NCBI RefSeq assembly: GCF_001469955.1 | Contig: NZ_LOPU01000018.1 | Coordinates: forward strand, 250,001 to 314,000 | DNA: 64,000 nucleotides | DNA from: Haloprofundus marisrubri | GTDB lineage: Archaea; Halobacteriota; Halobacteria; Halobacteriales; Haloferacaceae | Direction: 5' to 3' | In this document: positions 33,738 through 41,997 of the stretch, in pieces | Layout of the letters: each line of letters opens with the position of its first letter | Position numbering within the stretch: the stretch's first letter is position 1 | Notes under the pieces: model-generated | What the model was told of the DNA's origin: nothing | Seen by the model: the letters and a program-made list of their open reading frames with translations, nothing else | Databases searched by the model: none | Position numbers and translations under genes: made by a program

Positions 33738-36251
33738 ATGAACTACTCCGAGGCGGCGGACTTTCTCTTCGACCTCCGCCGCTTTCAAGTAAAGCCGGGG
33801 ACCGAGTCCGTTCGGGCGCTACTCGACCACCTCGGAGACCCACACGAGAACGTCCGGTTCGTCCAAGTCGCGGGGTCGAACGGGAAAGGAAGCACGGCGC
33901 GGATGGTCGAGTCGACGCTTCGGGAGGCTGGCTGTACCGTCGGTCTCTACACGTCGCCACATTTCGACAGCCTCCGCGAACGCGTCCGCGTCGACGGGCG
34001 GAAGATGCCCGAGTCCGCGCTCTGTGCGTTCGTCGAGGAGGCGAAACCCTACCTCGTGGACCGGGCGGCCGCGGGTGAACCGCTCACGTTCTTCGAGACG
34101 GTTACGGCGCTCGGTCTCTGGTACTTCGGGCGCGAAGACGTCGACGTCGCGGTGCTCGAGGTGGGGATGGGCGGCGAACTCGACGCGACGAGCGTCGTCG
34201 ACCCCGTCGCCAGCGCCGTCACGAACGTCACGCTCGAACACACGGCGGTGCTCGGCGACACCATCGAGGAGATTGCGACGACGAAAGCCCACGTCGCCCC
34301 CGCCGACCGACCGCTGGTCACCGCCACGACCGGCGCCGCACTCGACGCCGTGCGAGCGCAGGCGGGCGACGTGCTCACCGTCTCGGACCCGAACGACGCC
34401 GACGCACCCGAGAAACCCGACCTCCGTGTGAGCTACGAGGGCCGCGTCAACCACACCGAGTCCGTCGTCACCGTCGCACAGGAGTCGCATTCGGGGGCGG
34501 CCTCGGATTCGAGTTCGGATTCGTTCGAGGTCGACGCCAGAGTGCCGATGCTCGGCGCGTACCAAGCGAAGAACGCGGGTGTCGCCGTCGCGCTCTCCCG
34601 GCAGGCGGCCGACGAAGTCGGCGTCGAACTCGATACTGAGACGGTTGCCCGCGGCCTCCGAAACGCCCACTGGCCCGGCCGGTTCGAGGTGATGAGCCGA
34701 GAGCCGATGGTCGTCCTCGACGGCGCGCACAATCCGGGCGCGTTCGAGGTTCTCGCATCCGTACTCTCGGAGTTCGACTACGAGAACCTCCATCTGGTGT
34801 TCGGCGCGATGCACGACAAAGACCACCGCGAGATGGCCGCCGCGTTGCCGACGCCGGAGTCGGTGACGACCTGCCGGCCGAACCTCAGTCGGGCCGAAGA
34901 CCCTGAAATCCTCGCCCGGGTGTTCGAGCGGGCGGGCGTCGACTCCGTCGACAGCATCGCGTCGGTCTCCGACGCACTGTCGGCCGCTGTCGAACGGGCC
35001 GACCCCGACGACTGCGTGCTTCTGACCGGGTCGCTGTTCTGCGTCGCGGAGGCGCGGCGGCAGTGGACCCGACTGGAGATTCCGAAATCGGTCGACTCCT
35101 CGACGGACGCCCGCGAGGTGCTGGAACGCGCGGGTGCGACGACCGAGAACGTCGACGACGCCCAAAACGACGTGGTTCACCGCGTCGTGAAGACGCAAGT
35201 TGAGAGTCGACAAGCCCGCGTTCTCGAAACCGAGATGGCACGTCTCGGCGGCGAGTGCGTCAGTTCCGGTCTCGACAGCGACGGCGAACTGCACGACGTC
35301 GTGCTTTCGGGGACGCTCGCGCAGTTCGAGCGACTGCTCGACTCGCTCGACGGCCACCCCTACGGCCTCTCGGACGTCGCCGCTGACCTCCGCGAACGTC
35401 TCGAACTCGCCAAGAGCGACGGGAGCGAAGGGGGCGAGGAGTATCCGTGGACCGAGAGCGCGTCGGTGATGGGTATTCTGAACGTGACGCCCGATTCCTT
35501 TCACGACGGCGGCGAGTTCTTCGACGCCGACGCCGCTATCGAGCGGGCGCAGGCGATGGTCGACGCCGGGGCTGACATCGTCGACGTCGGCGGTGAGAGC
35601 ACCCGCCCGGGCGCGGACCCCGTCTCGACAGAAGACGAAATCAACCGAGTCGTTCCGGTCATCGAGGCCATCTCGGACCTTGACGTGGCTATCTCCGTCG
35701 ACACCCGACGAGCGGAAGTCGGCCGCGCGGCGCTCGACGCCGGGGCCGACATCCTCAACGACGTGACCGGCCTCGAAGACCCGGAGATGCGATTTCTCGC
35801 AGCCGAGCGCGAAGTACCGGTCATCGTCATGCACAGCATCGACGCGCCGGTCGTCCCCGACAGAGATGTGGAGTACGACGACGTGGTCGAAGACGTCATC
35901 GAGGAACTGAACGAGCGCGTCCTACTCGCCGAAAAAGCGGGCATCCCGAGAGAGCGCGTGGTCGTCGACCCCGGCTTGGGCTTCGGGAAGTCGAAGGTCG
36001 AAAACTTCGAACTCCTCTCTCGGCTCTCAGAGTTCGAGGCGCTCGGCTGTCCGATTCTGGTCGGCCACTCCCACAAGTCGATGTTCGAACTCGTCGGACA
36101 GAAAGCCGGCGACAACCTCGATGCGACGGTCGCCGCTACTGCGCTGGCGGTCGACCGCGGCGCGGACATCGTCCGCGTCCACGACGTGCCCGAGAACGTC
36201 GCGGCCGTCAGAGTGGCGGAAGCGACGAAGAATCCGAGTCGGTTCGAGTAG
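33738..36251 (+). CDS. folCP: Folylpolyglutamate synthase - linker - dihydropteroate synthase fusion
   Basis: 837 residues. 1-450: FolC Mur-ligase fold with P-loop GSNGKGS (46-52) and VLDGAHNPGAFE. About 455-565: a helical/beta linker (LERAGATTENVDDAQNDVV ... LSDVAADLRERLELA) not matching FolC or FolP. About 575-837: dihydropteroate synthase with MGILNVTPDSF (578-588), GGESTRPGAD, NDVTGLED and a final VGHSHKSMF. The usual Ser-Arg-Lys of that last motif reads Ser-His-Lys here. FolC-FolP fusions with a linker are known from haloarchaea lacking classical DHFR, where the linker or fusion has been linked to pterin reduction; I recall this rather than derive it. ATG 33738 chosen over the out-of-frame ATG at 33734. 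Confidence 0.9.
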   Translation: MNYSEAADFLFDLRRFQVKPGTESVRALLDHLGDPHENVRFVQVAGSNGKGSTARMVESTLREAGCTVGLYTSPHFDSLRERVRVDGRKMPESALCAFVEEAKPYLVDRAAAGEPLTFFETVTALGLWYFGREDVDVAVLEVGMGGELDATSVVDPVASAVTNVTLEHTAVLGDTIEEIATTKAHVAPADRPLVTATTGAALDAVRAQAGDVLTVSDPNDADAPEKPDLRVSYEGRVNHTESVVTVAQESHSGAASDSSSDSFEVDARVPMLGAYQAKNAGVAVALSRQAADEVGVELDTETVARGLRNAHWPGRFEVMSREPMVVLDGAHNPGAFEVLASVLSEFDYENLHLVFGAMHDKDHREMAAALPTPESVTTCRPNLSRAEDPEILARVFERAGVDSVDSIASVSDALSAAVERADPDDCVLLTGSLFCVAEARRQWTRLEIPKSVDSSTDAREVLERAGATTENVDDAQNDVVHRVVKTQVESRQARVLETEMARLGGECVSSGLDSDGELHDVVLSGTLAQFERLLDSLDGHPYGLSDVAADLRERLELAKSDGSEGGEEYPWTESASVMGILNVTPDSFHDGGEFFDADAAIERAQAMVDAGADIVDVGGESTRPGADPVSTEDEINRVVPVIEAISDLDVAISVDTRRAEVGRAALDAGADILNDVTGLEDPEMRFLAAEREVPVIVMHSIDAPVVPDRDVEYDDVVEDVIEELNERVLLAEKAGIPRERVVVDPGLGFGKSKVENFELLSRLSEFEALGCPILVGHSHKSMFELVGQKAGDNLDATVAATALAVDRGADIVRVHDVPENVAAVRVAEATKNPSRFE

Positions 36252-36281
36252 CGAAGAAGTACGTCGGTGGCGCGCGCCCGA

Positions 36282-36339
36282 GGGCGGTTCCGTCCGCCCG
36301 AGAGATGCGCGAGGGAGTCGGGCGCGTCTATGCGCCCGA
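36282..36339 (+). terminator. Two hairpins after folCP
   Basis: GGGCGG-TTCCGT-CCGCCC (36282-36299) and TCGGGCGC-GTCTAT-GCGCCCGA (36318-36339, perfect 8-bp stem) follow the folCP stop at 36251. They are the likely transcript end; the rest of the gap to 36495 holds only the inverted repeat at 36430 and a TATA box. Confidence 0.5.
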
Positions 36340-36429
36340 CGAGGGTGGGGAGGGCCGAAGCGGTGGCGGTGCGGTCTCTCGGTGCGTCCGGATACTGTGC
36401 GACGACCGAGTCCGCTTGTTCGCTCGTTC

Positions 36430-36448
36430 GAGTACAGTGTCTGTACTC
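36430..36448 (+). promoter_or_regulatory. Perfect 8-bp inverted repeat upstream of small membrane gene
   Basis: GAGTACAG-TGT-CTGTACTC lies 46 nt before the ATG at 36495 and just upstream of the likely TATA box (ACTTATTCC, 36465-36473). Arms are perfect, 19 bp in all, the size of a dimeric regulator site. Confidence 0.55.
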
Positions 36449-36494
36449 ATCTAGATACACCAACACTTATTCCACTCCCACGAATCGAGAACGT

Positions 36495-36740
36495 ATGACC
36501 GACACGCTCGGAAAACTCGAATTCCGCCTGCTCACGTCGAACTGGCAGTCGTGGAACCATCCCCTCCGAGCGAAACTCCTGTTTCTGGCGCTCATCGTCG
36601 GCGGCGGAGTTGCGAGCATCCTCCTCCAAATCGAACTGGAACATCTCGGCTACAGCGCGCTGCCGGGCGAACTCACGACTGCCGTATTCTGTCTCGGCTT
36701 CCCCTCGTTCGGCCTCGTCGTTCTCGCACTCGTCGACTGA
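36495..36740 (+). CDS. Small membrane protein (81 aa)
   Basis: MTDTLGKLEFRLLTSNWQSW, then two hydrophobic helices (about 25-43 and 58-79) and a short loop. TATA box 25 nt upstream suggests a leaderless message. Positioned just before the Rpp30 gene but with its own regulated-looking promoter. Function unknown. Confidence 0.65.
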   Translation: MTDTLGKLEFRLLTSNWQSWNHPLRAKLLFLALIVGGGVASILLQIELEHLGYSALPGELTTAVFCLGFPSFGLVVLALVD

Positions 36741-36827
36741 CTCCAAGCTATCGTCTCTCGAACGCCGGTCAGCCGTACAGTCCCGAAACCGACAAGCACC
36801 CGCGACGACGACGAAAAACAGAACCCG

Positions 36828-37526
36828 ATGTACGAAGCGGTCCACGCCCACCCCGACGGCGACAGCACTCCCTCGCGTTTCGCCCGCACCGCGGCCGAGT
36901 ACGGCTTCGAGGGCGTCGTCGTCCGGTCGCAGGGTGCACCCGACCACGACGCCTGCGAACGCGCCAGCGACCGCTACGGCGTGGATGTCGTCGACGCCGT
37001 CGAAATCGTCGCCGCGGGTCCCGAGCAAGCAAGCGGCGCAGTCGGCAACTTCCGGCCGAAAACCACCTTGCTCGTCCTGCGCGGCGGCGACGACAACCTG
37101 AACCGCTTCGCAACGGAACAGGAGCGAATCGACGTGCTCTCGCGGCCGATGGCCGGCGGCGACTTCAACCACGTCCTCGCCAAATCCGCCAAACGAAACG
37201 GCGTCCGCGTCGAGTTCGATTTCCGGCGAGTGCTGCGCGCCGACGGCGGCCGACGCGTGCAGGCGCTGAAATCGATGCGGAAACTCCGCGAACTCGTCGA
37301 GTACTACGACGTTCCCTTCGTCGTCAGCGCGAACCCGTCTTCGCATCTGCAACTGCGTGCGCCGCGAGAACTCGTCGCCGTCGGTGAGCGAGTGGGCTTT
37401 TCGGAAGAACAGGTGAAAACTGGACTCCGTGAGTGGGGCCGCCTCGCCGCCCGGAACCGCGAGCGAACGTCCGAGTCGTTCATAGCCCCGGGGGTCAAAC
37501 GGGGCAGGTATGAAGAAGACGGTTGA
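36828..37526 (+). CDS. rnp3: RNase P protein subunit Rpp30
   Basis: 232 residues. TIM-barrel-like protein that pairs with Pop5 and activates the catalytic domain of RNase P RNA in tRNA 5' processing. Conserved stretches: YEAVHAHPDG, GFEGVVVRS, VLSRPMAGGDFNHVLAKSAKRNGVRVEF, and PFVVSANPSSHLQLR. Its last 17 nt overlap the following methyltransferase gene; Pop5 and proteasome alpha follow, an arrangement conserved across euryarchaea. Confidence 0.93.
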   Translation: MYEAVHAHPDGDSTPSRFARTAAEYGFEGVVVRSQGAPDHDACERASDRYGVDVVDAVEIVAAGPEQASGAVGNFRPKTTLLVLRGGDDNLNRFATEQERIDVLSRPMAGGDFNHVLAKSAKRNGVRVEFDFRRVLRADGGRRVQALKSMRKLRELVEYYDVPFVVSANPSSHLQLRAPRELVAVGERVGFSEEQVKTGLREWGRLAARNRERTSESFIAPGVKRGRYEEDG

Positions 37527-38175
37527 CGAACACGCCGCCCGCTTTTCGAAGATTGCCGCCAACTACGACGAAAGTCAGAACTCCGACGAGTACAACGCCT
37601 GCGCGTCGCTCGTCGTCGACCACGCCGACCCCGGTTCCGACGACGTCGCGCTCGATTTGGGCACCGGAACGGGCGCTATCGCGTTGGCGCTCGCACCCAA
37701 AGCAAAGCGCGTCGTCGGCCGCGACATCAGCGAGGGGATGATGGAGCAAGCCGAGAAGAAAGCCGAAGAACAGGGAATCGAGAACGTCGAGTTCGGCCGC
37801 GGCACGTTCCGCGAACCCGATTACGACGGCCAAGTCGACGTGGTGGTCTCGAACTTCGCCATGCACCACCTCGCCGACGAGGAGAAACGCGAAGCCATCG
37901 AGGTTATCGCGGGCCTCGGCCCCCGAAAGTTCGTCCTCGGCGACGTGATGTTCTTCGGCGAACCCAACCCTGAGGACCCGTTCTACAGCCCCGAAGTCGA
38001 CGACCCGTCGACGGTCGGCCATCTCGCCGACTGTCTCACAGACGCCGGGTTCGTGCTGACTGCCATCGAACGCGTCCACGACCAAGTCGGTGTCCTCGTC
38101 GCCGAACGGTTCGCTGGCGTCGACGCCGCTGCCGCCGAGTCAACCGACGTCAGCTCCGACGAATCCGACGAGTAA
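37510..38175 (+). CDS. Class I SAM-dependent methyltransferase
   Basis: 221 residues. SAM motif ALDLGTGTGAIALALAP (47-63), acidic motif VVGRDISEGMMEQA, and VVVSNFAMHHLADEEKREA, like UbiE/COQ5-type and rRNA/tRNA-linked methyltransferases. Located between the two RNase P protein genes, overlapping the first by 17 nt and 8 nt from the second, so it is part of the RNA-processing operon; a tRNA or RNase P-related substrate is a guess. The C-terminus is a Ser/Asp/Ala tail. Confidence 0.85.
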   Translation: MKKTVDEHAARFSKIAANYDESQNSDEYNACASLVVDHADPGSDDVALDLGTGTGAIALALAPKAKRVVGRDISEGMMEQAEKKAEEQGIENVEFGRGTFREPDYDGQVDVVVSNFAMHHLADEEKREAIEVIAGLGPRKFVLGDVMFFGEPNPEDPFYSPEVDDPSTVGHLADCLTDAGFVLTAIERVHDQVGVLVAERFAGVDAAAAESTDVSSDESDE

Positions 38176-38183
38176 CCACCTCG

Positions 38184-38663
38184 ATGAAACACCTGCCGAA
38201 ACATCTCCGGCCGCGCTGGCGATATCTCGCGGTCGGCATCGAGACGTGGCCCGACGCGACGTTTATCCGCGGCGACTTCCAGCGTGAACTCTGGTACGCC
38301 GCCCAGAACCTCCTCGGTGACGCCGGCAGCGCCGACGCCGACCTGACGGTGTACGGCTTCGAACTCCAAGACGGGGTCGGTGAAGCCGTCGTTCGGGTTC
38401 GTCGCGGCCACGTCGGAGACGCTCGTGCCGCACTCGCCTGTGTGAGCAGCGTCGCCGACGACGAAATCGGGATACGCGTTAGGGGCGTCTCCGGCACCGT
38501 GCGCGCCTGTGAAGAAAGCTATTTACGCGGCGCGGCCGCATCATCCGAGAAGAGACAGGTCGTGTTCGAGGGTTCCGAGCGGTCGGCGGTCGTCCGCGAC
38601 GACGCGCTGTGCGTCCGCCTTCCCTCGGGCGTTCTCGGCGCGACGAAACTCGATTTCGAGTGA
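38184..38663 (+). CDS. rnp2: RNase P protein subunit Pop5
   Basis: 159 residues. Start MKHLPKHLRPRWRYLAVGIE is diagnostic of archaeal Pop5, an RRM-like protein that dimerises with Rpp30. Compared with the usual 110-130 residues it has an added C-terminal part (about 120-159, RQVVFEGSERSAVVRDDALCV), common in haloarchaea. Five nucleotides separate its stop from psmA. Confidence 0.92.
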   Translation: MKHLPKHLRPRWRYLAVGIETWPDATFIRGDFQRELWYAAQNLLGDAGSADADLTVYGFELQDGVGEAVVRVRRGHVGDARAALACVSSVADDEIGIRVRGVSGTVRACEESYLRGAAASSEKRQVVFEGSERSAVVRDDALCVRLPSGVLGATKLDFE

Positions 38664-38668
38664 TACTT

Positions 38669-39421
38669 ATGCAGGGACAAGCGCAACAGCAGGCGTACGA
38701 CCGCGGCATCACCATCTTCTCGCCCGACGGCCGTCTGTACCAGGTCGAGTACGCACGCGAGGCAGTCAAACGAGGCACGGCGAGCATCGGCGTCCGAACC
38801 GCCGACGGCGTCGTCCTCGCCGCGGACAAACGCAGTCGCTCGCCGCTCATGGAACCGTCGAGCGTCGAGAAACTCCACAAAGCCGACGAGCACGTCGGCA
38901 TCGCCTCGGCGGGTCACGTCGCCGACGCGCGCCAACTCATCGACTTCGCCCGCCAGCGTGCACAGGTCAACCGCCTCCGCTACGGCGAGGCTATCGGCAT
39001 CGAGTCGCTGACGAAGGAAGTCACCGACCACATCCAGCAGTACACCCAAGTCGGCGGCGCGCGCCCGTTCGGCGTCGCGCTCATCGTCGGCGGCATCGAG
39101 AACGGCGAACCGCGCCTGTTCGAGACGGACCCCTCGGGGACGCCGTACGAGTGGAAGGCGCTCTCGGTCGGCGCGAATCGCGCGGACATCCGCGACTACC
39201 TCGAAGAGAACTACACCGAAGACGCCGACTTGGAGGGCGGTATCGGACTCGCGCTCTCGGCGCTCGCCGAGGCGAACGAGGAAGGCCTCGAACCGGAAGG
39301 CGTCGGCCTCGCCACTATCGACGTCGAGAGCGAGCGGTACACCGAGCACTCGGCGGATGAAATCGAGTCGTACCTCACAGAACACGACGTGCTGGCGAGC
39401 GACGACGAAGACGCCGAGTAA
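38669..39421 (+). CDS. psmA: Proteasome alpha subunit
   Basis: 250 residues. Outer-ring subunit of the 20S proteasome. N-terminal AYDRGITIFSPDGRLYQVEYAREAVKRG is the alpha-type gate and H0 helix signature; no N-terminal catalytic Thr, as expected. Ends in a short acidic tail. Last gene of the rnp3-methyltransferase-rnp2-psmA cluster; ATG 38669 is 5 nt after the rnp2 stop. Confidence 0.97.
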   Translation: MQGQAQQQAYDRGITIFSPDGRLYQVEYAREAVKRGTASIGVRTADGVVLAADKRSRSPLMEPSSVEKLHKADEHVGIASAGHVADARQLIDFARQRAQVNRLRYGEAIGIESLTKEVTDHIQQYTQVGGARPFGVALIVGGIENGEPRLFETDPSGTPYEWKALSVGANRADIRDYLEENYTEDADLEGGIGLALSALAEANEEGLEPEGVGLATIDVESERYTEHSADEIESYLTEHDVLASDDEDAE

Positions 39422-39484
39422 GCGACGTTCTCGCCTCTCGCGGCGAACCGAAACTGAAACCCACGGCTGCGACCCTTCTGCGGC

Positions 39485-39928
39485 ATGGAGTACGAGATTC
39501 GAGCGACCGTGCCGTCGGTGGAGACGTATCTGTCGCTCCGTGAGGCGGCCGAAATGAGCCCGCGCTCCCGCGAGGGTGTCGAACGAGGACTGCCGAACAG
39601 TCTGTTCGCAGTGACCGCGTTCGCTGTCGATACGGCGGGACCCGAAGGTGGCACGGGTGCCGCAGAGACAGCGGTCGGAATGGTTCGCGTCGTCGGTGAC
39701 GGAGGAACGGTTTACCAAATCGTCGATATGGCGGTCCATCCGGATCACCAAGGGGAGGGCCTTGGGAGCGCGATTCTGGAGGAACTACTGGCGTTTCTCG
39801 ACGAAGAGGCTCCGCCGAATGCGTACGTCAACCTCGTCGCCGACGTCGACGGCTTCTACGAACGCTTCGGTTTCGAGGAGACCAGACCGGCGTCGAAAGC
39901 GATGTTTCTCAGAACCGGGTCAGAATAA
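39485..39928 (+). CDS. GNAT-family acetyltransferase
   Basis: 147 residues. The acetyl-CoA-binding motif QIVDMAVHPDHQGEGLGSAI (78-97, Q/RxxGxG/A type) and late FYERFGFEE are typical. An Arg/Glu-rich N-terminus fits small-molecule acetylation. Separate from psmA by 63 nt; may be a read-through partner. Substrate unknown. Confidence 0.88.
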   Translation: MEYEIRATVPSVETYLSLREAAEMSPRSREGVERGLPNSLFAVTAFAVDTAGPEGGTGAAETAVGMVRVVGDGGTVYQIVDMAVHPDHQGEGLGSAILEELLAFLDEEAPPNAYVNLVADVDGFYERFGFEETRPASKAMFLRTGSE

Positions 39929-39950
39929 AACAAAGACGAGGAACAGCGGT

Positions 39951-40304
39951 TCAGTACTCGTCGTACGCGAGGTTCATCAGCCACTGCGAGAACGCGTCGC
40001 TTTTCGGGTCAATCTCCTCCTCACCGATGTACGGCGAGAGCATGTCGCCGGCCATGAGCAACGAGAACTCGAGGTCACGCGCCGCCGGTTCGAGGAAGTA
40101 CGTGTTGTGCCCCTCGTACACCGTGTCGGAGCGTTTGATGAGACCCGTCTCGGCGAGTCGCTCGGCGATGCGGCTTCCCTTCCGCGACCCGATGTCGAGT
40201 TGCTTCCAGAAGTCGCTTTGGTGGATGCCCCGCGTCTCGCGGATGAGTTCGAGTCCGCGGCGCTCGTCCTCCGTGAGGTCGGCTTCGAGGTCCGTGGCGC
40301 TCAC
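39951..40304 (-). CDS. Winged-helix DNA-binding protein
   Basis: 117 residues from GTG 40304. DERRGLELIRETRGIHQSDFWKQLDIGSRKGSRIAERLAETGLIKRS is a MarR/Lrp-like winged helix with the recognition helix near 39-52; the rest is a dimerisation/ligand half containing FLEPAARDLEFSLLM. The GTG overlaps the stop of a preceding 12-codon ORF (GTGA), see 40301-40339. Family common in haloarchaea; target genes unknown. Confidence 0.78.
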   Translation of the reverse strand: MSATDLEADLTEDERRGLELIRETRGIHQSDFWKQLDIGSRKGSRIAERLAETGLIKRSDTVYEGHNTYFLEPAARDLEFSLLMAGDMLSPYIGEEEIDPKSDAFSQWLMNLAYDEY

Positions 40305-40339
40305 GCGAACACCTCCGTCTGTGGCGTGCGCAGGTTCAT
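40301..40339 (-). CDS. 12-codon leaderless mini-ORF coupled to winged-helix gene
   Basis: ATG AAC CTG ... GCG TGA encodes MNLRTPQTEVFA. Its ATG is about 27 nt from a TATA-like TTTAAG (40364-40369), exactly where a leaderless transcript would begin, and its TGA overlaps the GTG of the next gene. The real first start on the message may therefore be this mini-ORF, with the regulator translated by re-initiation. Geometry seen; translation inferred. Confidence 0.45.
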   Translation of the reverse strand: MNLRTPQTEVFA

Positions 40340-40364
40340 ACTGGATACACGACGCGCGACCCGC

Positions 40365-41105
40365 TTAAATGTGGCTTTCGACCCGAACGTAGTCGGTTTC
40401 GCAGGGTGGCCCGTCGGCGAACCGATAGCTCGCACCGCCTTCGCCGATGGTGATGAGCGACGAAGAGCGCGTTCCGAATCCATCTCCGTGGATGCACACC
40501 CCGAACTCGTGGTCGCCGAGTGCCGACGCCGCCCGGTCGCGCCACGTCTCCGACGACTCTCCGGGTTCGGGGTGCATCGCTTCGCGGAGCAGGCGGGCGT
40601 TCTCGGCCTGTTGTTCGCCGACTTCGGGACGAAACGAGGGAATCGAAAAGGAGTCGTCGGCACCGACGTTGACGACGACGTGGACGCCGGGGTCGAACTG
40701 CGAGACGCGGAGGCGACCGTCCCACTCGAACAGTACTGCTGCGTTCGCGTCGGCGACGACGAGGTTGAACCCGTCGTAGCTTCGCTCGTCGAGTTCGCGT
40801 TCGACGAAGCGGGCAGCGTCCTCGGCCGACTCGTGGCGGAGCGTCTCGCGGACGAGCAGGCCCCGCGAGCGGTCGGCGACCGGGTCGGCGTCTATCCAGC
40901 GGTTCGTGATGCCGACGAACAGGCCGTGTTCGTTGTAGCCGACCCACGTGCCGCCGGCCTCGGCGTCACGGGGGGCGACGACGGCCGGGTCGTCTTCGAG
41001 TTTCGTCGGCGGTTCCGACGGACGACCGAGCGCTTCGTCGCGGTTGGCCGCGACGACGACCGGCGCGTCGGGAAACACCTGCCACGCGAGCGTGAGAGTG
41101 CACAC
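40365..41105 (-). CDS. NRDE/TANGO2 family protein
   Basis: 246 residues from a GTG; processed Cys2 (M-C-T-L-T) is the hallmark of the family, followed by VVAANRDEALGRPSEPP (the N-R-D-E motif, 20-23) and GGTWVGYNEHGLFVGITNR. Ntn-hydrolase-like fold; eukaryotic TANGO2 has been linked to heme/lipid handling, and no archaeal function is fixed. Adjacent to the winged-helix gene on the same strand. Confidence 0.85.
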   Translation of the reverse strand: MCTLTLAWQVFPDAPVVVAANRDEALGRPSEPPTKLEDDPAVVAPRDAEAGGTWVGYNEHGLFVGITNRWIDADPVADRSRGLLVRETLRHESAEDAARFVERELDERSYDGFNLVVADANAAVLFEWDGRLRVSQFDPGVHVVVNVGADDSFSIPSFRPEVGEQQAENARLLREAMHPEPGESSETWRDRAASALGDHEFGVCIHGDGFGTRSSSLITIGEGGASYRFADGPPCETDYVRVESHI

Positions 41106-41241
41106 GACTCTCTGTAGGGCGTCGTCGCGGATAAACTCGGGTGCGCGCCGTCCGCGTGGAGATGGGAGACGATGGTGTCACCGTCGGTGGCGTCGCCAGC
41201 GACAGGTTAATTGTTGACTCGCTGTCTACTCAGAACGAACT

Positions 41242-41913
41242 ATGCGCCATCTCCGCGCGACGCTCCGCCACACAGAGGAAACGACCCATCCGATGCACGA
41301 GTTCGTGGTTCGAGAACCGGGATTCTCCTCGTCGAATCTCCTCGCGTGGAACCCGACTCCCGACGAGCGAATCACGATGCTGTTCTACGTCGAAGGTGAC
41401 GCCGAACGGTATCGGGCGGCGCTCGAAGCGACCGACACGATACGGGAGTACGAACTGTCCGAGTCGGGCGACGACGCGTTCTTTCTCTGCGTTCGAGAGC
41501 ATCTCTCGGTCGTCGACGACGAACAGGTCCGCGCCTTCCTCGAATCGGAGTTGGTGCTCGTCCCACCGGTGACGTACGACGAGGACCGGACGATGACGAT
41601 AACTGCCGTGGGAACCGACGAGGCGCTCCGGTCGGCGCTCTCGGCGATACCGGACGGCATCGGCGTCGAAGTGACACAGGTCGGCACGTACGACGCCGAG
41701 AAGTTCCAACGGGGCGGGTCGCTCACCGCCCGACAGCGAGAAGCGGTCGCTGCTGCCGTCGATATCGGCTACTACGAGACGCCGAAAGAGGGAACGCTCG
41801 ACGACGTCGCCGTGCGTCTCGACTGTTCGCCGGGGACGGCGGGCGAACACCTCCGAAAGGCCGAACAACACGTGATGCGGGAACTCGTCGACGGCGGCTA
41901 CGGCGGGGTCTGA
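41242..41913 (+). CDS. HTH-10 family regulator (Bat-like)
   Basis: 223 residues. The C-terminal LTARQREAVAAAVDIGYYETPKEGTLDDVAVRLDCSPGTAGEHLRKAEQHV is the HTH-10 (bacterio-opsin-activator type) DNA-binding domain; the N-terminal 150 residues are an input domain without a recognised PAS or GAF motif. A TTAATTG element about 30 nt upstream suggests leaderless start. It ends 84 nt before nuoCD, on the same strand, and is a natural candidate for controlling it. Confidence 0.85.
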   Translation: MRHLRATLRHTEETTHPMHEFVVREPGFSSSNLLAWNPTPDERITMLFYVEGDAERYRAALEATDTIREYELSESGDDAFFLCVREHLSVVDDEQVRAFLESELVLVPPVTYDEDRTMTITAVGTDEALRSALSAIPDGIGVEVTQVGTYDAEKFQRGGSLTARQREAVAAAVDIGYYETPKEGTLDDVAVRLDCSPGTAGEHLRKAEQHVMRELVDGGYGGV

Positions 41914-41931
41914 GGCGGTGTGCGACGGTCG

Positions 41932-41939
41932 TATATAAA
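41932..41939 (+). promoter_or_regulatory. nuoCD promoter TATA box
   Basis: TATATAAA, a near-consensus haloarchaeal TATA box 58 nt before the nuoCD ATG, predicting a 5' leader of about 35 nt. Indicates nuoCD has its own strong promoter. Confidence 0.6.
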
Positions 41940-41997
41940 CCCGCCTCGGGATTGAGGCAGAACCACGAGGCGACGAGCGGCGAATCGTCCACCAGAG

